Positions 49,461-62,929 of a stretch of DNA of 64,000 bases are shown piece after piece. The position numbers and the translations under genes are program-made. Under the pieces are notes generated by a model, which was given only the letters and a program-made list of their open reading frames with translations, did no database searches and was not told where the DNA came from. Each line of letters opens with the position of its first letter. Position 1 is the stretch's first letter. Source of the stretch: Cinclus cinclus (lineage: Eukaryota; Chordata; Aves; Passeriformes; Cinclidae); contig NC_085051.1 of assembly GCF_963662255.1 (NCBI RefSeq), forward strand, positions 50,631,101 to 50,695,100, given 5' to 3'.

Positions 49461-49478
49461 GAAAGAAAGAAAGAAAGA
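49461..49478. repeat. (GAAA)4 microsatellite
   Basis: Short tetranucleotide run. Confidence 0.8.
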
Positions 49479-52231
49479 TCAGTCACTTCAGGACAAACGC
49501 ACTCCAATTTCTTCCTCATTAGCAATTATTGACATACAGATGCTATCCATTAGTGCCAGCTACATAGATTTCTTGTCACTCCTACAAGCAGATAAAAGAA
49601 AAGCACATCAATTATTTAAGTGCTTCCCCTTGCGTGTATTATTTTCCTCTTGTAAGGAGTCATAGTTCAGTCTCTGAACAACTGAACAGTTTTTCACGCA
49701 TCCAGCATTTCGATTAGGAATATATGAGTCACGATGGTTCTGGTTCTTAACACAAACCTTTTGACTTCAGAAAAATCTCTGAAGTCATGCAAAGGTTCTT
49801 CAAGTGCCTCTTTTCTTTCTTTCCGCTTTCAGCCACAGACTGAATAGCGTGGGTAACTTCTTGTGGATAACACCACTGTTGAAATAACACAGGGTATTGA
49901 GCCATAACAGATGAAGATTATAATGCTGAAGAAGAACACCAGGAGTTTCATATATGCATACTTTCTTTGTTGTTTACTGCAATAGGGCTAAGAAGGGAAG
50001 AAACAGAATTGATGTGGCTTGTTTTGCAGCAGGCAGCATGCAAATCTAACCAAATTTCCTTAAAATTCCTCACAAACTTTTATTGGTCTTGTTTCAGTAG
50101 AGGAGGAAGCAAGACTTTTCATCTGAAGTATGTTCCTGACTCTTTAGCTAAATACTTCCTCTCAACGCTAAAATTACATATTTCAAACATGGCTCTAAGA
50201 CAGACTGGAGCCAGTTTATAAATTTGGTGTTTTCAGAATTAGGATATCCCAGAAAAAGAAGAGAATTTAGATTTCCTGAAACATCCTGCACTGTCATGGG
50301 GAGTCCATTCATCTCAGCCGGAGAGGCTGTTAGTGAGCAAGGCCACCAGCTCCCATTCTGGACTGTCTCTGAACAGCTATTGGGAATAAAATACAGCCCA
50401 CATACATTTCTGTAACAAAAATCATGACCTAGCACATGTATGAACAGGTAAGGTTTCCTTCTAGACTAACTAGACTAGAACTAGATTACTGGGCTAGTCT
50501 AACTATTCAGCTGGAAAGCAGAGTTTGTGCCAATTCATTACTTTTCTGAAGGAGAATGTAGGTGTGCTACGTGCTACAGAGGCTCCAAGTGAGGGTATTT
50601 GACCTAGCAGACACATTAATATGCATTTTCACAACCAAATGCTTCGTTTTCCTCCTTTGAGGAGGGGTGCTGGAGGAGGAGAACTCTTTCACGCAGTCAG
50701 TAGAAGCAGTAGAAGTCTGCATGAATGTTTTCTGCTGGGATGGTGGTTAAGGATCTAGTTAGGAAATACAGAAGATGCTACATCTTTCTCAAGTGCTCCT
50801 CCCCTCCTCCCCCATCCCCCAAAGGCAGGATTTTCCTTATCTGCAGAAATACTTGGAACCTGTAACTTGTCCCAGGGTCTGTGAGCACTTGCACTGTACA
50901 GCACATTTCTGAACAGTCTTATTCCATGATGTTTATGATAACTTAAGGCATGCAAAAAACAACCACTATGTTTTTTCTCCTCCTCTCTTCCATCCCTCAT
51001 AACATCTGCAGTATTTCCAACATATTCTGTGTTAAGCCATCAGTATTTAGAAGCCACAATTGCATTTAACAATGTCTGGAGCCTTCTCTTGCTACAGACC
51101 TGTTATACAGGCAGTAATTGAAAGGGTGGGGCCCCCTTCCCTTCCTTTGTCATTCAGACTGCAAACTGAATGCTTAGTGTGCCCTCCCAAAAACCTGGCC
51201 AGTGCCCAGTCTCTCATCATCATATTCAGTTGCTTCTCTCTCCCTGTTATTTCTTTACTTACAGGTTGTGATCAGCTACCTCACCACAGACTAGTGGTTT
51301 CCACAATTAAATTTGTAACATTAAGGATTCCCTTACATCTCAGACCTCCTCTAAAACTCACATAAAAGACTGTCAAGATCCCCCAAATGATTTTTTCCTT
51401 GTGAGAAATAAACTCTGGGGCAGAGGAATGGGCTCCTGAGGAATGCCAAGCTCTGGGCATGGACAGGTTAACAGTGCCCAGGATCAGTTCCCCGAAGGAG
51501 TCCTGGGTTTCAGGGAGCAGCTGAAGTCACCGTTGAGTCAGCAGGGCACACAGGGACTGGTCATAGCTGCTCTTTGCTTCTGCACACGGTCTGTCAATCA
51601 CACAAATTGATTTTGGAAGAAAAGCACGCTCTTGCTCAGATGACTCCAAGCTAGGTTCGGTAAAATGGCTGTGACCTTTGAGGAATCACAACAGATTCCA
51701 AGAAGACTTTGTGAAGTACAGTGCTGTCTCCATCACAAAAAGCAGGGAGCATTTCAGAGAGCTGCCAAGGGCTGATTTATCTCAGGCAGCTTTTCCACAC
51801 TGCCCAGGTGGGAACCCCCCTGCACCACATCACTGCTCTCACACTCTTTGTGTGACTCAAGTTTCCATCACTTCAGTGCTCCTTGGGAGAACTCAGGCTC
51901 ATCCTCTCCAAGTATTATGAAGGCATGAAATTAGGTTTGGAGAGATATTTGAAAGGTTTAAGCCTAAAATCCCCTATTAAATCCATAGGCACTACTTGTA
52001 GACTTGGCGCTTCATGTGACTCTCACCTATCTTACAAACAAATATACACTTACACTCTTATCCTTTATGATGTGCTCTTTGTGGGGCTGCAGGATATGCT
52101 TTGCTATCACACAGTACACCCAGAACACTTCCCAGTGATCAACATGGTTACTGTGAAAATGGTAAAATCCTTGCTGCTGAACCAGAAGGTGAAAACTCCT
52201 GCAGCCAAGCTTGCCTGAAGAGGTCTGCTGA

Positions 52232-52282
52232 GGAAATAAAGAAATAAAAGAAATAAAAGAAATAAAGAAAAAAAGAAATAAG
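52232..52282. repeat. (GAAATAAA)n A-rich tandem repeat
   Basis: Imperfect 8-10 bp units of GAAATAAA(A). Confidence 0.9.
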
Positions 52283-54280
52283 AGCACAGACACACAAAAA
52301 GACCTGTGTGTAAAACATCTGAAACCTGAGTAATTTTGTGCAGGGACTCAAAAATCGAGCAAGCTGAGCATCTGAGGTTGTGCCTGATCATGTGATTATC
52401 AAGGACATGACTTCAGGTTAAACTTACAATTTGCACATCTCCCACTCACGCTTTGGGAGCATGACCCAGATTCTTCAAAATCAAGAGAGGAGCCTTTCCA
52501 TTCCGTCCAATGAATTAGGATCACAACTTTCAAAAATTTCAGAAATATCTTTATCCCCCTGATCCATCACTAAAATTGTGGCTGGGTCAGTTTTGTTTAC
52601 TCCTTAGACCAGCAGCCTGAGCCCTGTGCTGAGTGGCTGGTGAGATTTGCTGGGTGAGGCCCCACCAGCAAGTATTCATGGTGCATGGGAAGCACCAGAC
52701 ATTAGTCATACTTTGTTCCAGCACAATTGCTCAGAGAAAAGTATTTATATTTGCACTAATTAAAACTAAGTGAATGTTTCACATTTCCCCTACTAAAACA
52801 TTGCTAGATATGAATCAGCAATAAATCACACAAACAGCCATGGGTGCAGAATCATTCAGAGTTTATATGTGAGAGACTGAGGCACATCAAGACTAAGCCA
52901 AAAGCAGTTCCCAGTGCTGTGGGTGCGTAATTGGAGATGCCAAGGAGCTCTTCTTTCAGAGCACCCAGCACACCACTGTATTTCACATATTCAAACCTCA
53001 CTAGCAATTGTGAGCACAGGGTATGTCCATAAATCAGACCTGTGGTCTCTGCCCCAGCATGAGGTGAGGAGGAACATGGCCATTTGGGAAAACCTGGGCT
53101 CCCACAGCTGCTCCATGGACCAACTCTTCTCCCTTCAAGAGCTGCTCTGCAGCTGAAGCACAGATGCAATCCAGTTCCCAGCAGAACTTTTCCAGCTAAC
53201 AACCTGAAATTGTCCTTGAACTTCCTGGAATGGTATAGTTTACCATGTTCAGTATCTTCAACAGGTGAAGCTGAGCTTCACCAGCATATTGGAAACACAC
53301 ATGTCATAAAATACAAGATGCTCAGACCCCTCATAACTAGATCTCTAGCAAGAAGTATACTTGGTATAATTGTAGCTTGATATTTCACCAGTTGCTTGGA
53401 GATGCTCTGCAATGTCCATAGCCTCACACACAAACACTTCTGATATAGGTAACCTGTCCTTGGGACACTAAATCTGTAAATTTTTACAGCTCTTTATCTC
53501 AAATCAAAGGCTTCTATGTTCATCTTGCTGCTATGACAGTGAGCTGGCCTTCTGACAGCCATATGACTTAGGCATGATATTGCAATCTTTGTGCTGGAGG
53601 CATACAGACCATATGTGGAAAGGATTTTGAGAAGGAAACTATTATTTCCTGCATCTATAATAAATTTCAAATGGTATATTCAGGCATAACTGCTCAAAAC
53701 CAGACAGGGCATTGATGAAATGGAAACAATTTATCTGGGAAATCTCATCTAAACTGTTTGATTATTCTTAGTGACGCCAACTCTTTGATGTTTATCATGA
53801 GCCTCTGAAGACTTGTTTTAATTTTTTTTCCTAAAGCCAGGTTTCTTGGGTCACAATTTTTGGGTGGCTGTCAAAATGTCTAGGTACTGTCCATTTTCAC
53901 CCAGTCAGCAACACGTGGGGCTTGTTATGTCATTGGAGAGTGGGGATATTTTTGCAAAGATGTTATGGTCAGGTATTTAAGCATCCAAGGCTTAGGAAGA
54001 AGCATAATATGGGAAAGTGTGAGAGAATATGCAGTGTCTGCAACAGATATGGCAGACTGAGGCATACAGTGCTCACATATGTAGGGTAGAGAATAATATT
54101 TTTCTAACAAAATCTGTCTTTTTAAACACCGACCACATTTCTTCATGTTTTCATTTTGAGTCATTTAATGAAAAAATTTGAGAACTCCAGGGAAAGCATC
54201 CAATCTGCTCACAGTTTTTCACAGGAGGAGTATTTGTTTTCTCAGTAAACTCCTCTCCTACAATTATTTGGTTTCTCCAG

Positions 54281-54469
54281 ATCTTTGGGGAGCGCCCCGG
54301 CACACAAAGGATCTGGAGAGTCTTGTTGCTGTCCTTTACTATTCCCTGCTTACTTTGATGTTCAGTAAAGCGAGAGGAGTAAGAAGACAGCTCGTCACTA
54401 TTCTCCCACTACACTGGAAGGAGAAAACCACTGAAAATTCACCAGATGACTCATTTTTGTTCAGGCATG
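54281..54469 (+). other. Candidate unannotated exon C (63 codons)
   Basis: The acceptor is ATTTGGTTTCTCCAG and the donor ATG|GTGAGT (strong consensus). Exactly 189 bp, phase 1 at both ends, and it would fit after candidate exon B. The product reads LWGAPRHTKDLESLVAVLYY and then SLLTLMFSKARGVRRQLVTI, and local CpG content is raised. KDLESL is faintly like a CK1-type kinase segment, but that is too weak to name a family. Confidence 0.22.
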
Positions 54470-57400
54470 GTGAGTCTCACTCCCTACTGCAGGAATTTCC
54501 CTGCTCAGGTCAATTAAAACATAACCAACACAAGCAAGGATGCAGCACCATTTTGGGCTTTGGAGTTGCAGAGAGATCATCAGTCCCTGAGCAAGAGCAT
54601 CTCTCTGCTTCATTTTGCCATTGGGATTTCAGCAGGTCAAAGCCAGTTCCTGAAGCAGCACGTGTGCTCCTGTGCCATGGCACTCATTCCCAAGGTCAGG
54701 TGTCCTTGCAGGGAAAGGGAAGCAGAGGAGAACCCCAAGATGCATGAGAAAACTCCCTATTCTCCTGCTATGAGACAAAGGCAGCCAAGAGCTGAACATC
54801 TCTGTTTTGCCCAAGGGGAAGATACAGGATTAGAAAATACTTGTTTGTACTAAAGTGATTTTATTTTCTCCCACAGAAATGTGCCTCAGAGTTGAGCACA
54901 TGCATTTGCTTCTTTTTCCTAATGAAGTTCAGCAGCTGGGTTACCCTAGATAATGGTGCCAAATCTTTAAAGATTTCCTGGTTCTGAGATGATTGCTCAA
55001 TTGGTACAATCTGCCTTGTTAATTAAGGTGCCTTGAGGGACAGTGGAGAACTGGAGGAAACTGGGTGTTTTAATGAGTCACACAGAGAATGAGACAAGGC
55101 TGTAGCAGGAGTCCATCCCAGCACAGCCCCAAGCCCACCCAAACAGCTGGTCTGTGCCATCTGAAGGGCCAGCACAGAGACATCTAATTTCTTTTCCATT
55201 ACTTGACACAGTGCCTTGTCCCAGGCCAACCTGCTCACAAGCCAGTCCTGGAGAATGCCAAGGAGTGAACACAGCTAAGCAGGCACCCTCCACTACAGCT
55301 TCTGCAGGCTTGGTCTTGTTCTCCTGAGCAAAATCACTTTTTACCTGCAATGAGTTCCAGACCTCTCCTCTCAAGAGTTTGTGGCATCTGATGAGCCCAT
55401 GTACTCAAATTTCTGCGTTGATCTAATATCTAGTATCTATAAAAGGTGTAAAAAATCAGCAGGAGTGCTAATCACTCACTGAGCTCAGACTATGGTCAGA
55501 GATAGTCCTGGGCTCCTGCCCAAAGAAGGAGGTTAACCTTCGTTCAGTAAGAGGTTATTAGATCCCTGTTTCTCCTTCCATTATTTCCCAAAACCATTTA
55601 CCAGAACTGAGTCATCTTCCTTGTCTGAATTCTCTGGCTACTGATGATGTTTGGCTGCCTTGTCTGTACTTTCAAGGCCTTATGCTAAATTTAGACAAGG
55701 AGGGGATTCTTCTGTTCTAGACTTTCGTTTTGTGGTTTACTCATTGAATGCTGGGGGCACAATGTGAGTTAAAATCCCATTTTCTGCACAGCCAAGTGGG
55801 TTGTGGCTGAAAAAGCTGATTTGTTCTTGCTACCTACTAGACCTCCACATGTCCTTCATGTGAATGGTACATGCCTTGTCCCCTTAGAGATGCTGCTGTG
55901 AGTTTCCAAAGACCCAGGATCACCTTTTTTTTTGCATGTTACCTAAGGCAAACACTTCTGAAAAAATCTCTCTTCACCTGTGTGTGGGGATCTGAAGAGA
56001 TCTTAAATAAATTATGTCTCTGCCACAGTGCTTCTTGGAGACACTTCCTCTGAGACCTCTATGGCCTTTCTTCAGTTCTTCAAGACCTGTCCATCTGCTG
56101 CTGCCTTCCTTGTTCTGCCCACCAGCAAATCTTAGGAAAATACCTTGATTTTTATCCAAAGAGGAAAGAGGGAACATCAGCAAACTGATTGTATGAATTC
56201 ATGAGAGTCAAGTTTTTGAGTCTGAATACTCATGAAGTAGAAATGCAAAGTAATTTTCTGTTCGCAATGAAGATCGTGAGAAAATTCTTTGTACTTATTA
56301 ATAGAAAGCATCTACTATTTTTGCATCTTTAATAAAGGTGGGTTTCTCCAGTTCTTATGTGATAAACATTGAATTCTACCAAGTATTCAGTGGTGACACA
56401 AACTACAATAGTGAAATATGATCCACTTGCTCATGTCACTGAAACCTCAGAAGGGAATTACAGCCTTCAGCAGGGTTCATTTGAGGTATACTGCTTAAGG
56501 TAATAGGGCTGGACAATCTCATTAAGATTTATTTCCACCCCATTTAAACACGGGTTCAAAAGTACAGCTGGAGCTGTACTGGTTTTATCTTTGGCTTACG
56601 GAAGAGATTGGAAAAATAAGTAAACAGAAAACAGTCACTCCATGGGCCAGGCCATGAGACTGCAGTGTAGAGCAGACACAGGCTTTTGCCCAGGCTTGGA
56701 GGCTGAGGAAATTGGAACAAACTTTTTGTTTTTATACATTGCATAGGTTTTTTATTTTTTTACTTTTTTACTTTTTCCCCTCCCAGGAAATTCAGGAGAT
56801 ACTGCGTCATTCTGTGAGGGAGAGGGAAGCAGAGAACAACTGCATCTGCTCTTCCTAAATGGTAGCTCACCATTTTCTCTGGATTTCTTCCAGAAATGGA
56901 TTTGTCTGTAACCATTAGGGAAATGTATGGGTTAGGAAAAATACATTTTCAAACATTTCAGCTTGTGTTGCAGATTCCTTAAGTAGTCTGAGATGTTTAC
57001 AAAGCTCCCAGCACATCAGGCTTGTCCTCCTGCAGATCATGTTATGTGATGACAGTAATCCTTCCATCACACTCCAAGTGCTTCTTCTTGCTTCTGTTGA
57101 AGCCATCCAGACTGTGAGTTATTTGGAAGCATTTTTCTTTTCTTTTTCACTATAAAAGAAGCAGAGGATATTTCCAACTGGGAGAGGAGAATTTGCTAGA
57201 TCGTAAATGCAGCAGCCCCCTATATTTGCTGCAGTGTCTTTCTGGTGAGGCTGAATAGATGCACCCAGATGCATCAAATGCTTGAGGTTGGCTGCTACTA
57301 CCCAAACAGACTCGTGGTGATCATGCCCTGAAGCCCAGGGGCTTTTGGGATCAGACATCCTGTAATCCACAGGCAAAGCTCAAACTGCCAGCACAGTGCA

Positions 57401-58150
57401 GCTCTTCCTACTGCAGGCAGCACCTTCAGGCTCATCCCAGAGAGAGGGTGGACTGCAGACTGCAGGACCAGCTCCAAAGGGAGCCTTCAGAGGGCAGATG
57501 ATACAAACAGCAGAGAATATGACCTCAAGCATGTCCTTGGTGTTACTTGCACATGCAGCCTAGACAAGCCCTTTGGTCTGGCAGTGGATTTTCTTCTTTG
57601 AACATAGCACTCCCACCCTTCTCAGATTTGGACCATTCTTTGTGGTTTACCCAAATCCAGAGTAAATGAGTACATCCAGAGGCCCCTGGAGAATACTAAG
57701 GCAGGGAAAGGCATTTGGCCTTTTCCTACACTTTCTGTGATAGAGACAGCTGAGAAATAGATCCAGCATTTCTATTCCTTAAGTTTGATTTCCTTGGCAC
57801 CTGTTAGATGCACAGAAATGTACAGTCAACACTGCCATGTAGACAGGACTAAAATCTGAATTTTTGGAAGAAAAATAAAGGGTTGAATAGAAAGAAAAAT
57901 GGAGTCGGCAGTTCTAAGTACCCATCACCATAGTATCAAGACACTGTTTACAAAACTTCTTTGTTAAGAAGTTTCCACATGATCCTTCTTTCATTTTCAG
58001 TTAAACTCAGCATAGTCACTGCTCTGGATTTAAACTGTGTCCTGAAAGCCCTGTAATCTAAACATGGAAACATTTAAGTCATGTGCTAAAAGAAGAAAAT
58101 TAATCTGTATCCAGTGCTGTGTGGGGACCCCTGGGCTGATCCTATTGGAC

Positions 58151-58411
58151 CTGCAATGGCCCCATTAACAGCCTGGGAAAAACCTCTTGCAAGCCCCACA
58201 GCTGCCATGCTGGAAGGAGAGCCCAGACATGCCACTGTCCAGTGGGGAAACTCTCCTGCAAGCCCCAGAGCTGCTGTCCCTGGGTAGAAACCCCCCTGCA
58301 AGTCCCAGAGTTGCCATCCTGGGGTGGAAATCATTCTGCAAGCCCCAGACCTGCTGTCTGATGGTTACAACCCTCATGTGAAGCCCCAGAGTTGCTGTCT
58401 TGGAAGACCAA
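58151..58411. repeat. 40-bp minisatellite, 4 regular copies plus diverged flanks
   Basis: Units beginning GCAAGCCCCAGAG start at 58258, 58298, 58338 and 58378, a constant 40 bp period. An earlier copy at 58189 is 69 bp long (29 bp extra), and a degenerate unit begins near 58153. The period is not a multiple of three, so the open frames across it are incidental. Confidence 0.9.
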
Positions 58412-58952
58412 GGCTGGGCCAAAGGTAACGAGAGCTGCCCAGGCAGCCTGGTGAGCAAGGACATAACATGGCCCCTCAGTCTCTGCAGTTGCATCTCCAG
58501 CACTGCCTGCCATATCCCTTCACTGTCCTCTCCTGTGAGATCTAGGTGTGCACCAACCCAGCAGCAGAAAAAAGACCCATCTATTTTCAGCAGCTGAGTT
58601 GTGTGAAATGTGGTTCAGACTCTGGCATGAAGAGGGGAAAATTATTTGGGTAGTCAAACTTAATTTTGTTTAATTTGGAGCTATTAAGAATATGTAAATT
58701 TTTAAACACAATGTTTAACCAGACAGCATCCCATTAAAATGCTTTATATCAGCTTATTAGGAGCTTTTGTGCAGTACTATATTTATTGCAATTAGCAAAT
58801 ATTAGTGGCTCAGACAAACTGCAAGATATTTTTTCTTCCCTGCTCCTATTTTGTTTCTCATACCCTTGCCTGCTCTAATCTAAGCCTAGCCTAGATTAGA
58901 TCCTTTCACACATCAGCTTTTCTTCTTGACAAGCCTCAAAGAAGGAGAAATT

Positions 58953-58968
58953 AAAAAAAAAAAAAAAA
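58953..58968. repeat. A16 homopolymer
   Basis: Poly-A run in AT-rich DNA. Confidence 0.9.
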
Positions 58969-61797
58969 GAGAAAAATGAATGGAAAATTAACCATTAGGA
59001 ACCTCTGAGAAATCAAAAGAGACTTTTAGATTAAGTCTCTCACTACTGTCAAGGCTAGTAGCAGTGCCACTGGCATTAGTGGCATTAAGTTACTTAATTC
59101 TAGTATGATTCAAAATCATTTGTAGCTATGAGCTTATCCAGAGTAAATCCTCATCCTCCCATGTCTTTTGTTTGCCATCTCTTTACAAACTATGCTGCTT
59201 ATAAATGAGGTCATAAAACATGTGAAGGAGGAATATATTTTCATTTGTATTGAACTTCCATCCATGCAAATGCTACTGTACAAATACTGGTAATGAATAG
59301 TATTAGTAGTTAATGAACTCAATCCTTATTTGGGCTTTGTTTTGGGGGTTTTGTGCCCTCATACAGATATGAAATATGTGAAAGGGAAGGAAGGTTTCCC
59401 TGAAAAAGTACAGAGGCCAATTTTAAGAGATACTTAGACCTTGCTCCAGTCAGTGGCAAAGGGTAGCCCAGCTGGCCTGTGTTCTAGCCAGGACGGATCT
59501 CACAGGATGGCTGGAATTTAGTCTCTGAGGTCTTTCATGGTTTGTGAGCCTGGTAGCACAGGCTGCTAAAACACTTTAAGCCCACAGACTGTTCAGAATC
59601 CCAGGGAGTTGCAAAGGTTTGGGTACCTGAGTCTCAAATCCTCCCACATGTGATGGAACTCTGATAAAAGGGCAGGTTCAGACCTTTCAGGTGAGCTTGA
59701 CTCTTCTGTGTGTACACACAAATGCCTTGACACTGATGAGCAGATAAGTGCTGGTGCTTATCCTGCAGCCTCCTGAGAGGATTCAGTCCTCTGGCAGAGG
59801 GCATCCTGGCTGGCTGGGCTGGGTGCTGTGCCCAGATGGTGTGGAGAAGCACTTAGGAAGCAGTGTGGAACCACTGCTCGACCCTCCACAACTGACCTTG
59901 ACCTTTACTCTGGCAATGCCATGAGGCTGTGCTGGGAAGGGCTGCTGGGCCCCTGTCAGGCTACAGTCCTGCTTGGATGGTGTGCAGCAAGAGATGATAA
60001 TGCTCCTTCTACCCTGTGTGCTGGCCTGAACTCTCCATGAGTGAGGATACCAGGAAAAACAGACAAACTTTTTTGAGATTGTTAAAGGTTTTTTACTTTT
60101 TATTGAAAGGGAAAAATAAAGGTGTCTATGAAGTTCACTTATTCAGTTAACAGTTAGACGAAAAGGCATCCAGTCATTATCTTCTTGATTTGAATAGAAC
60201 TTATTGTAAATGTGTCAAGTATGTGGAGCAGCAATCAGTAAAGTGATTTTTCACTTATTGCAAGCATCAAAACTATCACACAAGGTTCAGAGATCAGTTT
60301 AGAGTGTTCATTTTGTGGGCTTGGGGAATGAAGGCCCTGGTTTAAAGAGCCATTCTTTAGCTATCAATTATCTAGATTTAAGGACCTCACTCACAGATAT
60401 TTTCTCATTCTGTTCTTTTCTATAGGAGTTGCTTGGGTCACTGCTTCTCTTCCCAGCTGTTGCTGCCCTTTCCTCTTAATGCCCTCCAGTGGGACAATCC
60501 TGCTACTTAACCACTCGGGAATAAATCCCGGTGAATGTCTTGCAGAAGATGCATACTCCAGGTGCTCATCACTGGATAAGCACGACCCCTAAAGGCTATT
60601 GAACTGTGCTATGTGCCATTGCTCCCAGTAGAAATTATCAGCTGCAGGATATCTGGAGGTGGTTGGCATTCCTGTCTGGAAATATTCATGCTGAGTCTCT
60701 CTCATTCCTCATATTTTCACTGATTCCAGGGAGCTCAGCTTGGACCTACTGTTTGGGCTGAACTCATGCTCCTAAAATCTCAAGATCTCATCTATTATTT
60801 TTCTTGGGAGTTTTTTTGCTCCAAAAATGCATCAGCTGACAAGTGTATGTTTGTCTTGTTGTGCATCTTTGTCTTGTTTTGCCTTTTACAAATGTAATCT
60901 TTATGGCATGTACTGGCTGAACTGAAAAATATCACTGATACCTGCTTTCACTGCCTTTCAGGGATTGATTTAGGACACATTCTCAAGATTAATGCCTTGG
61001 CTGATGGTAAGGAGCATTAAGAGTGGGACCAAGATAGGCTCAGATTACACGAAAGGAGAAACACTAGCTGCGAAGTCCGCTACTATGCAGAAGAGAGCAG
61101 AATATCTCATGGATTAATTTATCATCATTCAATTGGAGATGGAGCCAGCTACAGCACTACAAACTAGTGTCTGTATTCCAGATGTTTACTGTGATCTTGC
61201 ACTAGTTGCTTACAGAAAATTTAGAAGAAGGACAAATATTGCCTTTAAGCCCTGTTGCCAAAGAAAATGTAAGAGGTATTATTTTCAGCTGCTTACTCAC
61301 TAAGAGGGAACTGCAGCACTTGAGTCTTGCTTTGCTGTTTGGCTGCTGGGAGCCAAAAGTTTTCCTCTTTGAGTGTGGAGTTGTGCACGCCCAGCTCTTG
61401 AAGGAACACAGGGATAAATCACAAGTTTTCCAAAGTTACCTTGTTAAAATAATTTGTATAGCCTAAGCATGTGCAATCATAAACATGCTGATGGAAGGAA
61501 AAATGTTTGGGGAAACTTGTACAAATTGGAAGACAAATATGCCGGTATCTCTAGTTGTGCTCCAGTAAGGACATGTAGTATTATGTGCAGATTGCTGCAA
61601 GACATCGCTGCCTTTGCCAGTGGTAACAGTGTTTCCTAACAAAGACAGATTGTGCCTCCAGGGAAATATAAAAGAGGTGGCTGCCAAACAGTATCAGTGA
61701 CTGTATCAAGAAAATATGATTTAGTTACAAAAAAACACGTAAACCATAAAAATCTGGTTATGTGGCTTGTCTAAACTGAAAGGACTAAATTGTTGGT

Positions 61798-61841
61798 AAA
61801 TAAGATTCCTTCCAATCCAAACAATTATATAGTTCTATGAA
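61798..61841 (+). mobile_element. Short CR1 3'-tail relic
   Basis: Reads AAGATTCCTTCCAATCCAAA, then CAATTATATAGTTCTATGAA, resembling only the last 40 or so bases of CR1. Very short, so the assignment is tentative. Confidence 0.55.
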
Positions 61842-61995
61842 CTAAGTATAACTGCCCAAAGGATTCATTCATTATTCACCAGTTATCCTAATGCAATATA
61901 TCCTCCTTAAATACCTCACAAAACAGTCTTTAGCAGCAAAAATTAAAACCAGCTGTATTTTATTAGATACCAGTGAATCAAAACATAAACAATGT

Positions 61996-62025
61996 CAAGA
62001 AAGAAAGAAAAGAAAGAGAGCAAGA

Positions 62026-62056
<31 letters not shown>

Positions 62057-62061
62057 AAGAA

Positions 62062-62092
<31 letters not shown>

Positions 62093-62093
62093 A
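61996..62093. repeat. Polypurine (GAAA)n/(GA)n tract
   Basis: About 98 bases that are purine on the + strand with a single C near 62022, mixing GAAA and GA units. Confidence 0.92.
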
Positions 62094-62915
62094 GGACTAT
62101 TAACCCCAGCATCCCAGATTCATCATTCCCTCTGAAGATGGTGTTCATGGCACAATGATAAGTGAGTGGTGGTTCCAGACCCAGAAAAGTCTGACTCACC
62201 CATGTGCAGTTGCACGGATTCTCTGAAGGAAAAGCAGGTTTTGGCTCCTCTGCGTTCGGGGCTCGCATGAGTAACATTAACATACTCTCATTGCCCTGCC
62301 CTCTCAGATAACATCTCTGATTTACCTGCCCTTCCCACTGGAGCAGACATAGGAAGACTATTGGACAACTAAAGAAGCATCTTGTTCCATCATTCTTCCT
62401 CATGTTGTTAGCCATGCATAGAGTTTGCCTACAAAAAATAAAGAATACTTCCAGGAATATAGTGAAATTCTAACAGATAATAAAAAATCCAACAGCTCCA
62501 AACACAGCCCATTTCAGCTTCAAAGTACCTATCAATAAGCTCAGTTACACATTCATAAATCATCACTTGAACTACAAGGATGTCACCAAAGAGCCCAATT
62601 TAATTTCCTTCCAGTCCATGACAATTTACAGGACTCTGATTTAAAACCTGGCCATCACCCCAAGTGGGTATGTTTGGGGGCTGGCATTTAAGTCACATGA
62701 AGCCTTCCTTATCTGTACTTCTAGAAGTCAGTGAAATTATTTATTACTTGCATAAACCAGAGCAATGCAAAGTGGTCTGCCACTGAAGTTTAGCAGCATA
62801 CTCCTCCATATTCTAACATATCTAACCTAAGAAAGTGGAAATTCCTTGGCTTTGTTTGTTGGGGCTTATTTTACTATTATTTTTAATTTTGGGAGGCTAA
62901 ATGGTTTTGGTGGGG

Positions 62916-62929
62916 TTTTTTTTTTTTTT
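62916..62929. repeat. T14 homopolymer
   Basis: Poly-T run. Confidence 0.85.

Larger units (their letters stand above)
47031..58150. other. Intergenic DNA with candidate exon C
   Basis: No recognised gene. Simple repeats and one speculative exon; otherwise only chance-length open frames. Confidence 0.55.

Noticed and set aside
54178..54747. 189-codon continuous + frame as an intact single-exon gene.
   Set aside because: No recognisable protein over the full length. Only the interval between the strong splice sites (54281-54469) is kept as a candidate.
58165..58503. 112-codon minus frame with internal repeats, possibly a repeat protein.
   Set aside because: It is generated by the 40-bp minisatellite. 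The period is not divisible by three, so the residue repeats are not in register.
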